From JALYGK01 sp036259835 (lineage in GTDB: Bacteria > Actinomycetota > UBA4738): a stretch of 57,773 nucleotides of DNA. The DNA lies in contig DATABA010000046.1 in NCBI GenBank assembly GCA_036259835.1, positions 1 through 57,773 of the forward strand. Reading direction: 5' to 3'. Below the pieces are notes generated by a model, which made no database searches, had not been told where the DNA came from, and saw nothing but the letters and a program-made list of their open reading frames with translations. Within the stretch, counting starts at the first letter, position 1. Each line of letters begins with the position of its first letter. The position numbers and the translations under genes were made by a program. Positions 25,315-34,329 of this stretch are shown in pieces.

Positions 25315-26421
25315 TTAGCGGCGAGAAGAACGAAGCGCCTCACGGTACGCCGCTTCGATCTCGACCGTGACGACCTCCCACCGAAACCGTTCTGCCCTTG
25401 CGTGCCCCGCCGCGCGAAGGCGTTCAGCGAGTACGGGGTCGGAAAGGATGTTTCGGACTGCCCACGCCACCGACTCCGCATCGTTCGGCGGAACCAGCAG
25501 GCCGTCCATCCCGTTTCGAACGACCTCGCGATACCCCGCAATGTCGGAAGCGACGACGGGAAGACCGGCGGCCATCGCCTCGACCAGCACGATGCCGAAG
25601 CTCTCGCGCCCCGTTGATGGAGCGACGAACAGGTCGGCGGCGGCGTGATACGCCGGGAGCAGCGCATGCCGAACCGCTCCGATCATGGACACTCGCCGGC
25701 GGACATCTGGCTCAAGGCGAGCGATGGCGTCGCGCTGCGGCCCGTCCCCGACCACGATCAACCTAAGGTCCTCGAACTCGTGGGCGAGGGAGGCGAACGC
25801 GTCCACGGCCACGGGGAACCCCTTGCGCGGGTCCAGCCGGCCCACGAAGAGAAGCTTGCGACCGGGCGGAAGGTCCGCGGGAGCGGCTTTTCGAAACGGT
25901 TCGACGTCCACACCGTTTGGAACCACGTGTGTCCTGGCGGTGGCACGGATGTGCTTTCGCAGGAAGCTCAACGCCGCCTCGGACACGGCGATCCAGACCG
26001 CCGGGCGGTCCCACACCCACCGAAACGTGCGCGAAAACGCCGAGAACAACACCGACCGCTCCATATAGGCGTGCGAAACGCCTACCACCGGCACCGTCGC
26101 CTCCAGGGTCGCGAAGAATCCAGTGCTCGGTGAGAACGGCTCGTGCGCGTGGACGACATCCGGCCGAAACCGTTCCAGGGCAGCTCGGATTCGGCCTCGA
26201 CTTCGCGGATCGGGGCAGATCGGCGCCACAGATCCGTTGAACGGAATGCTGATGGGGCGGCCCACGTCGACCACTTCGCCGTCGGTCGTTCCGGTGGCGG
26301 CCGGAGCAAGGATCAGCGTCTGGTGTCCGCGGCGCCTCAGATGCTCCGCCAGCTGCCGGATGTGGACCTGGACGCCGCCCGGCGCATCCCACGCATACGG
26401 GCAGGCAATGGCGACCCTCAC
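25315..26421 (-). CDS. GT4 glycosyltransferase, PimA-like
   Basis: 368 residues from a GTG at 26421 that overlaps the acyltransferase stop as GTGA, starting VRVAIACPYAWDAPGGVQVH. The N-terminal acceptor domain has the GGVQ loop. The donor domain has VGRLDPRKGFPVAVDAFA and the EX7E motif in GRESFGIVLVEAMAAGLPV. Sequence and position match PimA, the phosphatidylinositol mannosyltransferase that uses GDP-mannose at the inner membrane face. Exact acceptor remains inferred from the neighbouring acyltransferase and CDP-alcohol transferase-like genes. Confidence 0.85.
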   Translation of the reverse strand: MRVAIACPYAWDAPGGVQVHIRQLAEHLRRRGHQTLILAPAATGTTDGEVVDVGRPISIPFNGSVAPICPDPRSRGRIRAALERFRPDVVHAHEPFSPSTGFFATLEATVPVVGVSHAYMERSVLFSAFSRTFRWVWDRPAVWIAVSEAALSFLRKHIRATARTHVVPNGVDVEPFRKAAPADLPPGRKLLFVGRLDPRKGFPVAVDAFASLAHEFEDLRLIVVGDGPQRDAIARLEPDVRRRVSMIGAVRHALLPAYHAAADLFVAPSTGRESFGIVLVEAMAAGLPVVASDIAGYREVVRNGMDGLLVPPNDAESVAWAVRNILSDPVLAERLRAAGHARAERFRWEVVTVEIEAAYREALRSSRR

Positions 26422-27383
26422 GGCGAAACGGGTGGAACGCCCTCTGCACCGCCATTGTTGTCCCATGCCGGCTGAAACATGTGCCAGTCCGCGGGCGCCT
26501 CCGAGATGAACCGCTCGAATCCGGCGGCGATCAGACGTGTCAACGCGGTCACATCCGCCCGCATGTCTCCGGTTGGCTCGTACCCAAACGGAGGGAGAAT
26601 CCGGCAGTGCCATCCGTCCCTCGTTGTGAAGACGGCACCGATTGTCAAGGGACTCCCGGTGCCCAGGGCAAGCCGGGCAGGACCGGCGGGTAGCTTTCGG
26701 CGTCCACCGAACATCTCCACGTCCACGCCTCGCCCGGTGAGATCGCGATCGGCCACCAACGCGACCAGGTAGTTATCCGCGAGGAGTCCGACCAGACGCT
26801 CCCCAACTCTTTTTCCGTCGGACAGCGGAACAATCGTGATACCGAGCGCCCGGCGATGCCGGAAAAACAGGTCGAACACCTCAGGGGGCTTCAGCTCCTC
26901 GGCGACGGCCGCAATCCTGTATCCCCGCGTGCACAGCCAGTGTGCCCCCGCATCCCAGTTCCCCATGTGCGGCGCGGCGATGATGATGCCCCGGCCCGCC
27001 TCCATCGCATGGTCGACGTGCTCCAAGCCATCGATGGTGAAGCGCCTGTCGACCTCCTCCCACGGCATCGACCGCACCGCGAAAGTCTCGTACCAGTAGC
27101 GGGCGTAAAGCATGAAGCACTCCCACGTGGCGGTTTGGACGATGGCTGAATCGGGCGGATGCCCCAGCACGCGAGAGAAATTCTGGGCCACGGTTTCCCT
27201 CTGCCCATGAGCGATGGCGAAAAACAGCCGCTGAGCCGCAGCCGCGGCTGCAAGCCCAACCGGGCGGGGAAGGCGCATTCCGAGCCATTCCATCGCCCGC
27301 ATCTGGAACGAAGCAAGAAACTCGGCCCCGGTTCGGGCCGACCGCGGATTCTCCCCACCCACAACGGTCTCGGGTTCGATCAC
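26418..27383 (-). CDS. Membrane-associated acyltransferase, PatA/HtrB-like
   Basis: 321 residues from a GTG at 27383 overlapping the upstream stop as GTGA. It carries the HX4D catalytic motif in IIIAAPHMGNWDAGAHW and the substrate motif region VALVADRDLTGRGVDVEMFGG. FMLYARYWYETFAVRSMPWE precedes the catalytic core. In actinobacteria the gene at this position (PatA) acylates phosphatidylinositol mannoside. It is sandwiched between the pgsA-like and pimA-like genes with 4-bp overlaps on both sides. Confidence 0.85.
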   Translation of the reverse strand: MIEPETVVGGENPRSARTGAEFLASFQMRAMEWLGMRLPRPVGLAAAAAAQRLFFAIAHGQRETVAQNFSRVLGHPPDSAIVQTATWECFMLYARYWYETFAVRSMPWEEVDRRFTIDGLEHVDHAMEAGRGIIIAAPHMGNWDAGAHWLCTRGYRIAAVAEELKPPEVFDLFFRHRRALGITIVPLSDGKRVGERLVGLLADNYLVALVADRDLTGRGVDVEMFGGRRKLPAGPARLALGTGSPLTIGAVFTTRDGWHCRILPPFGYEPTGDMRADVTALTRLIAAGFERFISEAPADWHMFQPAWDNNGGAEGVPPVSP

Positions 27384-27976
27384 GCCGGCCCCTCCGCGCC
27401 GACGGTTTCCGGATCCTGCTTTTTCACGTGCCAGGCTCTCGTGAACGCGCCGGCGGCTGCGAGAACGGCGAACGACCATAGCGCCACCTCCAGCACGGCT
27501 TCATCCAATGAGCGTGCCAGGAGGGCAAACACCAAGAGGACGGCGGTCGCGATTCGGTAGGGAACGCTCTCCCAACCCGAATAGCCGAGCGCCTGCCCCC
27601 GCGCGAGCTGGTACGCCACCAGATAGCTCGCGCCGAGCCCGACCAGGGCGACCACCGTGACGCGCGGAGCGGTGATGCGCTCCATCCACGCCAGCGGAGC
27701 AAGGATCGACGCGTCGAAGATCGAGCTGGACATCCGCCATCCGAACTGGAACCGAAGGACCCGCCTGTCGTTCATGCCGGCCACCATATGACCGCCTCGA
27801 ACCTCCGCGATGACGAGAAGAGCGGCACCGAGCAGCGCTGCCGCACCCGCAGCAACGGAATACCCCGCGAGGATCAGCGCGGCCGTGGCTCCCGAGAGGA
27901 CGCCGCAGAGCGGCGGGATGGCAACAAAGGCGCCGGAAGCAGGACGGGGAAGGGAGCGGCCCGACGGACGAGGCAT
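27380..27976 (-). CDS. CDP-alcohol phosphatidyltransferase-like membrane protein with degenerate active site
   Basis: 198 residues from the ATG at 27976, with about six hydrophobic segments. The C-terminal half (ASYLVAYQLARGQALGYSGW) resembles CDP-alcohol phosphatidyltransferases, and the gene occupies the pgsA (phosphatidylinositol phosphate synthase) position. The expected catalytic motif DGxxARx8GxxxDxxxD is not intact. The corresponding stretch reads NDRRVLRFQFGWRMSSSIFD, keeping at most one aspartate. It may be catalytically inactive, structural or strongly diverged. Overlaps the acyltransferase gene as GTGA. Confidence 0.68.
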   Translation of the reverse strand: MPRPSGRSLPRPASGAFVAIPPLCGVLSGATAALILAGYSVAAGAAALLGAALLVIAEVRGGHMVAGMNDRRVLRFQFGWRMSSSIFDASILAPLAWMERITAPRVTVVALVGLGASYLVAYQLARGQALGYSGWESVPYRIATAVLLVFALLARSLDEAVLEVALWSFAVLAAAGAFTRAWHVKKQDPETVGAEGPA

Positions 27977-28025
27977 CAGGTTCGAGGAGCGTATCACCCC
28001 GAAAAGAGGCCTTCGTCGGGTCTCA

Positions 28026-28031
28026 TATAAT
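28026..28031 (+). promoter_or_regulatory. Possible -10 element of the EF-G2 gene
   Basis: A perfect TATAAT lies in the 110-bp divergent gap, about 55 bp before the GTG start of the EF-G-like gene. No convincing TTGACA-like -35 is seen 17 bp upstream. A good Shine-Dalgarno (AGGAAGGA) precedes the start codon. Confidence 0.4.
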
Positions 28032-28086
28032 CGGCCCTCCAGAGAGAGCCTTCGCAAATCGACTGGTTCCTCCAGGAAGGACTCGA

Positions 28087-30168
28087 GTGGACGTCTACGA
28101 GCCTCGGAACATTCGAAATGTCGCGGTCGTCGGACACAGCGGCTCGGGCAAGACCATGCTCACCGAGGCACTGCTGTTCTCGGCCGGGGGTCTCACTCGA
28201 ATGGGGAAGGTGGAAGACGGCAACACCGTCTCGGACCACGACGCGGAAGAGGTCCGGCGCGGAATCAGCGTCTCCGTCTCCCTCGTCCCCGTCGAGTGGA
28301 ACGGAACGAAGCTCAACGTTCTGGACACCCCGGGGTATGCCGATTTCATCGGTGACGTGCACGGGGCTCTCCGCGCGGCCGACGCCTGCCTCTTCGTCGT
28401 TTCGGCCGTCGATGGCGTCCAGGTGCAGACGGAGGTTATCTGGGAGATGGCCGCCGCCGCCGGCCTCCCCCGCGCCATCGTCATCAACAAGGTCGACCGC
28501 GAGCGGGCGTCCTTCGACCGGACCCTCGACCAGCTGGTTTCGGCCTTCGGTACCCAAGTTGCGCCCGTACAGCTACCGATCGGAGAAGAGCACGACTTCG
28601 CGGGCGTCCTCGACCTGTTGACCCGGCGGGCCTATCGATACGGGGGCGGGGCGAAGGGGACCGAAGAAGATTGGCCGGAGGACCTCGCGGCGAAGGCTGA
28701 GCCCTACCGGGAGCGGCTCACCGAGTCGGTGGCGGAAGCCGACGATTCTCTGCTGGAGAAGTACCTCGATCAGGGGGAGTTACCGACCGAGGAGATCGTG
28801 TCGGGCGTGAAGGCCGGGCTGGCCCAGGCGAAGTTCACGCCGGTCCTGGTCACCGCCGCGGACAAGGCCGTCGCGGTCGACCGCCTGGCGTCGTTCATCG
28901 CGGACGCGTTTCCTTCACCGGCCGACCGGCCGCCCGTGACCGCTGCGACCAAAAGCGGGGAAGAGCGAGAGGTCGCCGGCGACCCCAACGGTTCCCTGGC
29001 GGCCCTGGTGTTCAAGACCGTCTCCGACCCATACGTCGGCCGGATCAGCATGTTCCGGGTATTCAGCGGACGCGTTCGGCCGGACTCGAGCGTCCACAAC
29101 GCAACCAAGGGGACGGATGAGCGCGTGGGCCAGCTATTCACGCTGCGAGGCAAGGAGCACGAGACGGTCTCCGAGGTGCCGGCTGGCGACATCGGCGCCG
29201 TGGCGAAGCTTTCGCACACCAGCACTGGCGACACGCTCTCGGTGAAGGCTGATGCCGTCACCCTGCCATCGATCGATTGGCCGGAGCCGCTCCTGGCGAT
29301 GGCTCTCGAGCCGAAGACCAAGGGCGATGAAGACAAGCTCTCCACCGCGATCTCCCGCGTCCAGGAGGACGACCCGACGTTTCGAGTCGACCGATCAGCG
29401 GAGACCCACGAGACCGTCATGTACGGCATGGGCGAGACCCACCTCGACACGATGGTGGAGCGGATGAAGCGGAAGTTCGGAGTGGACGTAGTGGTTCACC
29501 CGGCGAAGGTTCCCTACAAGGAGACCATCAGGGCCAAGGTGAAGGCCCAAGGCCGCTACGTGAAGCAGAGCGGCGGTCACGGTCAGTACGGCGTGTGCTG
29601 GATCGAGGTGGAGCCGCTACCTCGGGGTGGGGGGTTCGAGTTCGTCGACAAGATCGTGGGCGGGGTGATTCCGAACCAGTTCATTCCGTCGGTTGAGAAG
29701 GGCGTGGTGAAGGCTATGACGGAAGGAGTCATGACGCCGTACCCGATGGTCGATACCCGGGTGACGCTCTACGACGGCAAATACCACCCGGTCGACTCCT
29801 CGGACATGTCGTTCCAGATCGCGGGAGCCATGGCGCTGCGAGAGGCCGTGAACCAGGCAGGGGTCTCACTCCTCGAGCCGATCATGCGAGTGGAGATCGT
29901 TGTGCCGGAGTCCTACACCGGCGACATCATGGGTGACCTCAACTCCAAGCGCGGGCGGATCCAGGGCATGGAGTCGGCGGGCGGCGGCAAGCAGAAGATC
30001 AACGCACTGGTCCCCCAATCCGAGATGACCCGCTACGCAATCGACCTTCGCTCGATGACCCAGGGGTGGGGACTGTTCACGATGACCTTCGACCATTACG
30101 AAGAGGTGCCGCAGCACCTCGCCGACAAAGTGGTCGAGGCGGCGAAGAAGGAACGGGAAGAGACCTAG
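28087..30168 (+). CDS. Elongation factor G-like GTPase (EF-G2 type)
   Basis: A 693-residue translational GTPase. G1 is GHSGSGKT instead of the AHIDAGKT of canonical EF-G, G2 is RRGISVS, G3 DTPGYADF, G4 INKVD. Domains II-V are present: GRISMFRVFSGRVRPDSS, the domain III/IV segment YKETIRAKVKAQGRYVKQSGG, and the domain V end MTQGWGLFTMTFDHYEEVP. This matches the EF-G2/FusA2 group in actinobacteria, whose role is unclear and not equivalent to essential EF-G. The GTG at 28087 has AGGAAGGA upstream. Its stop overlaps the convergent HIT gene stop (CTAG). Confidence 0.9.
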   Translation: MDVYEPRNIRNVAVVGHSGSGKTMLTEALLFSAGGLTRMGKVEDGNTVSDHDAEEVRRGISVSVSLVPVEWNGTKLNVLDTPGYADFIGDVHGALRAADACLFVVSAVDGVQVQTEVIWEMAAAAGLPRAIVINKVDRERASFDRTLDQLVSAFGTQVAPVQLPIGEEHDFAGVLDLLTRRAYRYGGGAKGTEEDWPEDLAAKAEPYRERLTESVAEADDSLLEKYLDQGELPTEEIVSGVKAGLAQAKFTPVLVTAADKAVAVDRLASFIADAFPSPADRPPVTAATKSGEEREVAGDPNGSLAALVFKTVSDPYVGRISMFRVFSGRVRPDSSVHNATKGTDERVGQLFTLRGKEHETVSEVPAGDIGAVAKLSHTSTGDTLSVKADAVTLPSIDWPEPLLAMALEPKTKGDEDKLSTAISRVQEDDPTFRVDRSAETHETVMYGMGETHLDTMVERMKRKFGVDVVVHPAKVPYKETIRAKVKAQGRYVKQSGGHGQYGVCWIEVEPLPRGGGFEFVDKIVGGVIPNQFIPSVEKGVVKAMTEGVMTPYPMVDTRVTLYDGKYHPVDSSDMSFQIAGAMALREAVNQAGVSLLEPIMRVEIVVPESYTGDIMGDLNSKRGRIQGMESAGGGKQKINALVPQSEMTRYAIDLRSMTQGWGLFTMTFDHYEEVPQHLADKVVEAAKKEREET

Positions 30169-30647
30169 GCGAGTACCGGCCGAAGCTTCGCGTACGTCTC
30201 TGACAGGAGCTCCGGGAGGACCTTCGTCTCGCCTACCACCGGCATGAAGTTGGTGTCGCCGTCCCACCGCGGGACCACATGCCAGTGGAGGTGGTCGGCA
30301 ATCCCCGCACCGGCAACCTTTCCGAGGTTCATACCGAGGTTGAACCCATGGGGAGCGCTTACTTCCTTCAGCGCGCGCATCGAGCGCTGAAGGAGCGACG
30401 AAGCGTCCGTCAGCTCTTCGTGGGTCAACTCTTCAAAGACCCCGGCGTGCCGAAATGGCGCCACCATGAGATGACCCGGGTTATACGGATACGCGTTCAG
30501 CATGACGAAGGCGAGGTCGCCGCGCGCAACAATCAGCGCCTTCTCATCATCCCCAAGCGCCGGCTTGTCGCAGAAGATGCAGCCGCCCTGGTCGTCGGTG
30601 GCCGCCTGGACGTACTCCATTCGCCACGGACTCCACAGGCGATCCAT
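30165..30647 (-). CDS. HIT family hydrolase/phosphorylase
   Basis: 160 residues from the ATG at 30647. It has CIFCDKPALGDDEKALIV, LNAYPYNPGHLMVAPFRH and the histidine triad DHLHWHVVPRWDGDTNF. Actinobacterial members of this group are Ap4A phosphorylase/HIT proteins. It lies 11 bp downstream of thrS, the usual thrS-HIT pairing, and its stop overlaps the end of the convergent EF-G2 gene. Confidence 0.9.
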   Translation of the reverse strand: MDRLWSPWRMEYVQAATDDQGGCIFCDKPALGDDEKALIVARGDLAFVMLNAYPYNPGHLMVAPFRHAGVFEELTHEELTDASSLLQRSMRALKEVSAPHGFNLGMNLGKVAGAGIADHLHWHVVPRWDGDTNFMPVVGETKVLPELLSETYAKLRPVLA

Positions 30648-30658
30648 GGAATAACGAC

Positions 30659-32617
30659 CTAGACGGTCGGAGTCGGGCCCGAGGACGCCGCCAGCTCGTC
30701 CAGATCCGTACCCTCGAGCGACCGTCGCGCCGCTTCGTCGGCGACCGCTTCCATGAACGGCTCGAATGTGATGCCGCGGACCTCGTGGCCGCTCCGATCC
30801 CGAACGGAGACGGTGCCCGCTTCGATTTCCTTGTCGCCGGCCACGACCGTGTACGGAACCTTCATCAGCTGCGCGGCGCGAATCTTCTTCTGCACCGTCT
30901 CCCTGCTCTCGTCCACCGACACCCGAATGCCGCGATCGCCGAGTCGCTGGGCCAACCCGTGGGCGTGGTCGGCGTGGCGGTCGGCGACCGGAACGATTCG
31001 AACCTGTTCGGGCGCGAGCCACGCGGGAAAGGCCCCCGCGTAGTGCTCGATCAGCACGCCGCTGAACCGCTCGATCGACCCGAGGATGGCGCGGTGAACC
31101 ATCACCGGTCGGTGCCGCTGGTTGTCCTCGCCCATGAACTCCATGTCGAATCGTTCCGGCAGGGCGAAGTCGCACTGGACGGTAGTGAGCTGCCACAGCC
31201 GCCCGATGGCGTCACGGAAGTGGAAGTCCACCTTCGGTCCGTAGAACGCCCCCTCTCCCTCCGCAACCGTGTATTCGAGCTCGCTCTTGTCGAGCGCGGC
31301 CCGCAGCGCTTCTGTCGCCTTCGCCCACATGTCCTCGTTGCCGATGGCCTGTCCCGGCCGCGTCGACAACGTCACCACTGGATCGGTGAACCCGAACGTC
31401 CCCAGGATCTCCAGCGTCAGGTCGAAGACGCGAAGGATCTCGTCGACCAACTGTGCTTCGGAACAGATGATGTGCGAGTCGTCCTGGGTGAACCCGCGGA
31501 TCCGAAGCAGTCCGTGCAGGACGCCGGCCCGTTCGTTGCGGTACACGGCCCCGAGCTCCGCCAGGCGCATCGGCAGGTCTCGGTACGAACGGGTCTGCGA
31601 CTTGTAAATCAGAACGTGGAACGGGCAGTTCATTGGCTTCACGTAGTAGTCGATCGGCCCGTCCTGCATCGGCGGGTACATGGTTTCGCGATACTTCTCC
31701 AGATGCCCCGACGTCTCCCACAGGATCGATCGCGCCAGGTGCGGCGACGCCACGATCTCATATCCGCGCTCCAGATGAAGGTTGCGGATGTAGTCCTCGA
31801 TCAGCTTTCGGAAGATGCCGCCTCGCGGATGCCACACCGCGAGGCCGGCACCGAGCTCATCGGGAAACGAGAACAGATCGAGCTGCCGGCCGAGCTTCCG
31901 GTGGTCGCGGCGCTCCGCCTCCTCCAGCCTATGGAGATACGCCTTGAGGTCGTCCTCGGTGGGCCACGCCGTTCCGTAAATCCGCTGCAGCTGGGGCCGC
32001 CGCTCGTCGCCGCGCCAATACGCGCCCGCCACGCTGAGCAACTTGAACGCGCCGAGTCGTGACGTCGACGGGACGTGCGGGCCGAGACACAGGTCCGACC
32101 ACCCGTTGTTGCGATAGACCGAGAACCGGTCGCCCAGCGCCCCCTCATCAGCTTCGGCCGTCTCGATGATCTCCCGTTTGTACGGCTGGCCGGCGAAGCG
32201 CACCAACGCCTCGGACCTGTTGAGCTCCTCGCGTTCGAACGCTTGGTTCGACGCGACGATGGACCGCATCTCGTTCTCGATTTTTTCGAGATCGTCCGGA
32301 CTCAGCGACTCGGCAAGGTCGAAGTCGTAGTAGAACCCGTCTTCGATCGGCGGACCGATCGCGTACTTCGCGCCGGGATAGAGATTGCACACCGCCTGCG
32401 CCATGACGTGCGCCGTCGAGTGTCGAAGGACGTGGAGCCCATCCGGGTCCGACGCCAAAACGGGTTCGGCGGAGATGTCTCCCTCGACGAGCCACGACAG
32501 ATCGACCAGTGTTCCATCGACCCGAGCAGCTACCGCATCTGGAGGCAAAACCTCCGTCAGCGGTGTGCCCGCCGCGATGTCCTTTGCGGCTCCGTCGGAA
32601 AAGGTGACCTTCGGCAT
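30659..32617 (-). CDS. thrS: Threonyl-tRNA synthetase
   Basis: A 652-residue class II synthetase. Order: N-terminal TGS domain (about 1-60), editing domain with HxxxH in LRHSTAHVMAQAV and the downstream Cys/His region (LGPHVPSTSR), catalytic core with zinc-binding Cys in YVKPMNCPFHVLIYKS, motif 2 region YRNERAGVLHGLLRIRGFTQ, and the C-terminal anticodon domain. Normal length. Charges tRNA-Thr and edits Ser-tRNA-Thr. Upstream promoter must lie in the 37-bp gap to the anti-sigma-like gene or further up. Confidence 0.97.
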   Translation of the reverse strand: MPKVTFSDGAAKDIAAGTPLTEVLPPDAVAARVDGTLVDLSWLVEGDISAEPVLASDPDGLHVLRHSTAHVMAQAVCNLYPGAKYAIGPPIEDGFYYDFDLAESLSPDDLEKIENEMRSIVASNQAFEREELNRSEALVRFAGQPYKREIIETAEADEGALGDRFSVYRNNGWSDLCLGPHVPSTSRLGAFKLLSVAGAYWRGDERRPQLQRIYGTAWPTEDDLKAYLHRLEEAERRDHRKLGRQLDLFSFPDELGAGLAVWHPRGGIFRKLIEDYIRNLHLERGYEIVASPHLARSILWETSGHLEKYRETMYPPMQDGPIDYYVKPMNCPFHVLIYKSQTRSYRDLPMRLAELGAVYRNERAGVLHGLLRIRGFTQDDSHIICSEAQLVDEILRVFDLTLEILGTFGFTDPVVTLSTRPGQAIGNEDMWAKATEALRAALDKSELEYTVAEGEGAFYGPKVDFHFRDAIGRLWQLTTVQCDFALPERFDMEFMGEDNQRHRPVMVHRAILGSIERFSGVLIEHYAGAFPAWLAPEQVRIVPVADRHADHAHGLAQRLGDRGIRVSVDESRETVQKKIRAAQLMKVPYTVVAGDKEIEAGTVSVRDRSGHEVRGITFEPFMEAVADEAARRSLEGTDLDELAASSGPTPTV

Positions 32618-32654
32618 GCGCCGATGATAGTGAGCCCGGCGCGCGGTTCAGACT

Positions 32655-33602
32655 TCAGTGACCGGCTTTCTTGCCCGACCCCTTCTGGTCGTCGCTTGCT
32701 CGAGGACCGTCTCCGCCCTTCCCTCGATGCTTGTCGTGCCCGTCTCCGTTGCCTTTCGCTTTCGCGCCTGGCTCGGTCGTGCCGCCGGCTCCACCGCCGA
32801 CCGGATCCTCTCCGCCACCGGAGTTACCGCCAGAGCCAGGGTTGTTTCCGGAGCCGCCGTCGGTGCCGGACCCCGTGTCGCCTCCGCTGGAACCCTGACC
32901 GCCGCCGACCTCGACTCCGGATCGACTCCCTGAATTTGCTCCGTGGAGCGCCCCGGCGACGACGGTGGTCAGCGGTTGATCGACAGCTGCGCCGCCATTG
33001 GGTTGCGCGACTTTGGGCCGCGCCGGCCCGGAGCTCGATGGGCACACTTCGGGCCACTGCGACAGCACCGGCGCCACCTCGCTCGTCAGCGAAACCGCGA
33101 GGGCGGAAAGCCGCATGGTCCCGCAGCCCGGGAGGTCAGCGGTTTGCGGACCGCTCGCGATGAATCGCTCGACCGCACCTGTTCGGTGCTGCGCCGAGCG
33201 AGGCGGGACCTCGCCTGTAACGATGCTCCCCGCGCGGGTCCCGGCGGTTCGAGATCCGGTGATCGAAGCGGCGATTCCGACCATCACGACCATCGCCGCG
33301 GCCAGTCCGACCGCAACGGCGGGGCGGCGCCGCTCCAAGGTGTGAACGGGAGGAAGCTCAGGCTCTTCCAGTTCTGGGAGCGGCCCCGGGCCACCCACCC
33401 CCATTTCCGTCGCCATCCGCATCTTCTGAAGATGGCGAGCCGCGACGCTCGATGGGACCTCCGCACCGGAAACGTCTCGCAGATCCTGAACCAGGTCAGC
33501 GAGAAATGCGCCAACGGGATCCCGTGCGTTGGCGCCGGAAAGAATCCGCTCGACCTGCCGGGCTCGCAACCTACCGCTGCCGCGACTCGGTCGGATTACC
33601 AT
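32655..33602 (-). CDS. Single-pass membrane protein, candidate anti-sigma factor
   Basis: 315 residues; the ATG at 33602 overlaps the sigma factor stop as TGATG. An N-terminal cytoplasmic part (about 1-95, with SSVAARHLQKMRMATEMG) precedes one membrane helix (AVAVGLAAAMVVMVGIAASI). Outside the helix is a small domain bracketed by two cysteines (GCGTMRLSAL to PEVCPSS), then a long Gly/Ser/Lys-rich tail. Position immediately after an ECF sigma gene and the topology suggest a membrane anti-sigma factor. No zinc-binding HxxxCxxC motif is seen. Confidence 0.62.
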   Translation of the reverse strand: MVIRPSRGSGRLRARQVERILSGANARDPVGAFLADLVQDLRDVSGAEVPSSVAARHLQKMRMATEMGVGGPGPLPELEEPELPPVHTLERRRPAVAVGLAAAMVVMVGIAASITGSRTAGTRAGSIVTGEVPPRSAQHRTGAVERFIASGPQTADLPGCGTMRLSALAVSLTSEVAPVLSQWPEVCPSSSGPARPKVAQPNGGAAVDQPLTTVVAGALHGANSGSRSGVEVGGGQGSSGGDTGSGTDGGSGNNPGSGGNSGGGEDPVGGGAGGTTEPGAKAKGNGDGHDKHRGKGGDGPRASDDQKGSGKKAGH

Positions 33603-34165
33603 CACGAAACACCATCCTCCTCGACCTTTCGGGCAAGCGTGCCTACGGCGCGGGCCTCGAGAGCGGTCGTCGCGGGAACCGACTTCCCCAAGACGCTGGC
33701 GATTCGTGGGACCGGAAGCCCCCCGACGACGTGGAGTAGCAGCGCCGCTCGCTCCTCGGGTGGAAGGCACAGCAACGCTTCAGCGGCCCACCGCGTCCCG
33801 ACTCGCTTGAACGTGTGCACCTCGGGACCCTGGCGGTCCCAGGCCGCCAGCGCGCCGGCGAGATGCTGCGGGTCGGTGAGGTGCTCGCCACGGAGCCCAC
33901 GGGACTCCTGGTCCTCGAGCAGCCGGCGATGCGCTATCGAGAACACCCATGCCCGGAATCGCTCTTCGTCGCCGTCGAACCTCGGCAGGTTCCGAACTGC
34001 GCTCGAGAAGACGTCTGCCGCGAGCTCCTCCGGGTCGCTCGCGCCTTGTGTTCTCAGGTAGCCGATGACGCCGGGAGCGAGTTCGCGATAAAGCATTTCA
34101 AGGGCCCAGTCGTGGCCGGTTCGAGCTTCGACCAGTACCTCTTCGAATGCCGTGCCAATCGTCAT
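33602..34165 (-). CDS. ECF-type RNA polymerase sigma factor
   Basis: 187 residues from the ATG at 34165. Region 2: ALEMLYRELAPGVIGYLRTQ and ERFRAWVFSIAHRRLLEDQ. Region 4: LLCLPPEERAALLLHVVGGL followed by the helix-turn-helix VPRIASVLGKSVPATTALEA. It should direct RNA polymerase to envelope-related promoters, perhaps including its own. It lies between two membrane proteins that share a Cys-bracketed external motif. Confidence 0.87.
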   Translation of the reverse strand: MTIGTAFEEVLVEARTGHDWALEMLYRELAPGVIGYLRTQGASDPEELAADVFSSAVRNLPRFDGDEERFRAWVFSIAHRRLLEDQESRGLRGEHLTDPQHLAGALAAWDRQGPEVHTFKRVGTRWAAEALLCLPPEERAALLLHVVGGLPVPRIASVLGKSVPATTALEARAVGTLARKVEEDGVS

Positions 34166-34329
34166 GTCAGCGGATGCTCCGGGAAGAAGTGACTCAGGGA
34201 TACATCGTTCGTGCAGTGAGCGGAGGATAGGTTCTTGCGCGGCGGCGAACCATAGGGGAAACGGGTGAATGACGAATGGGTCAGGCGGTACTAAAGGAAG
34301 TCGCCCGTTAGGGGGCCGTCTAGGACGTC

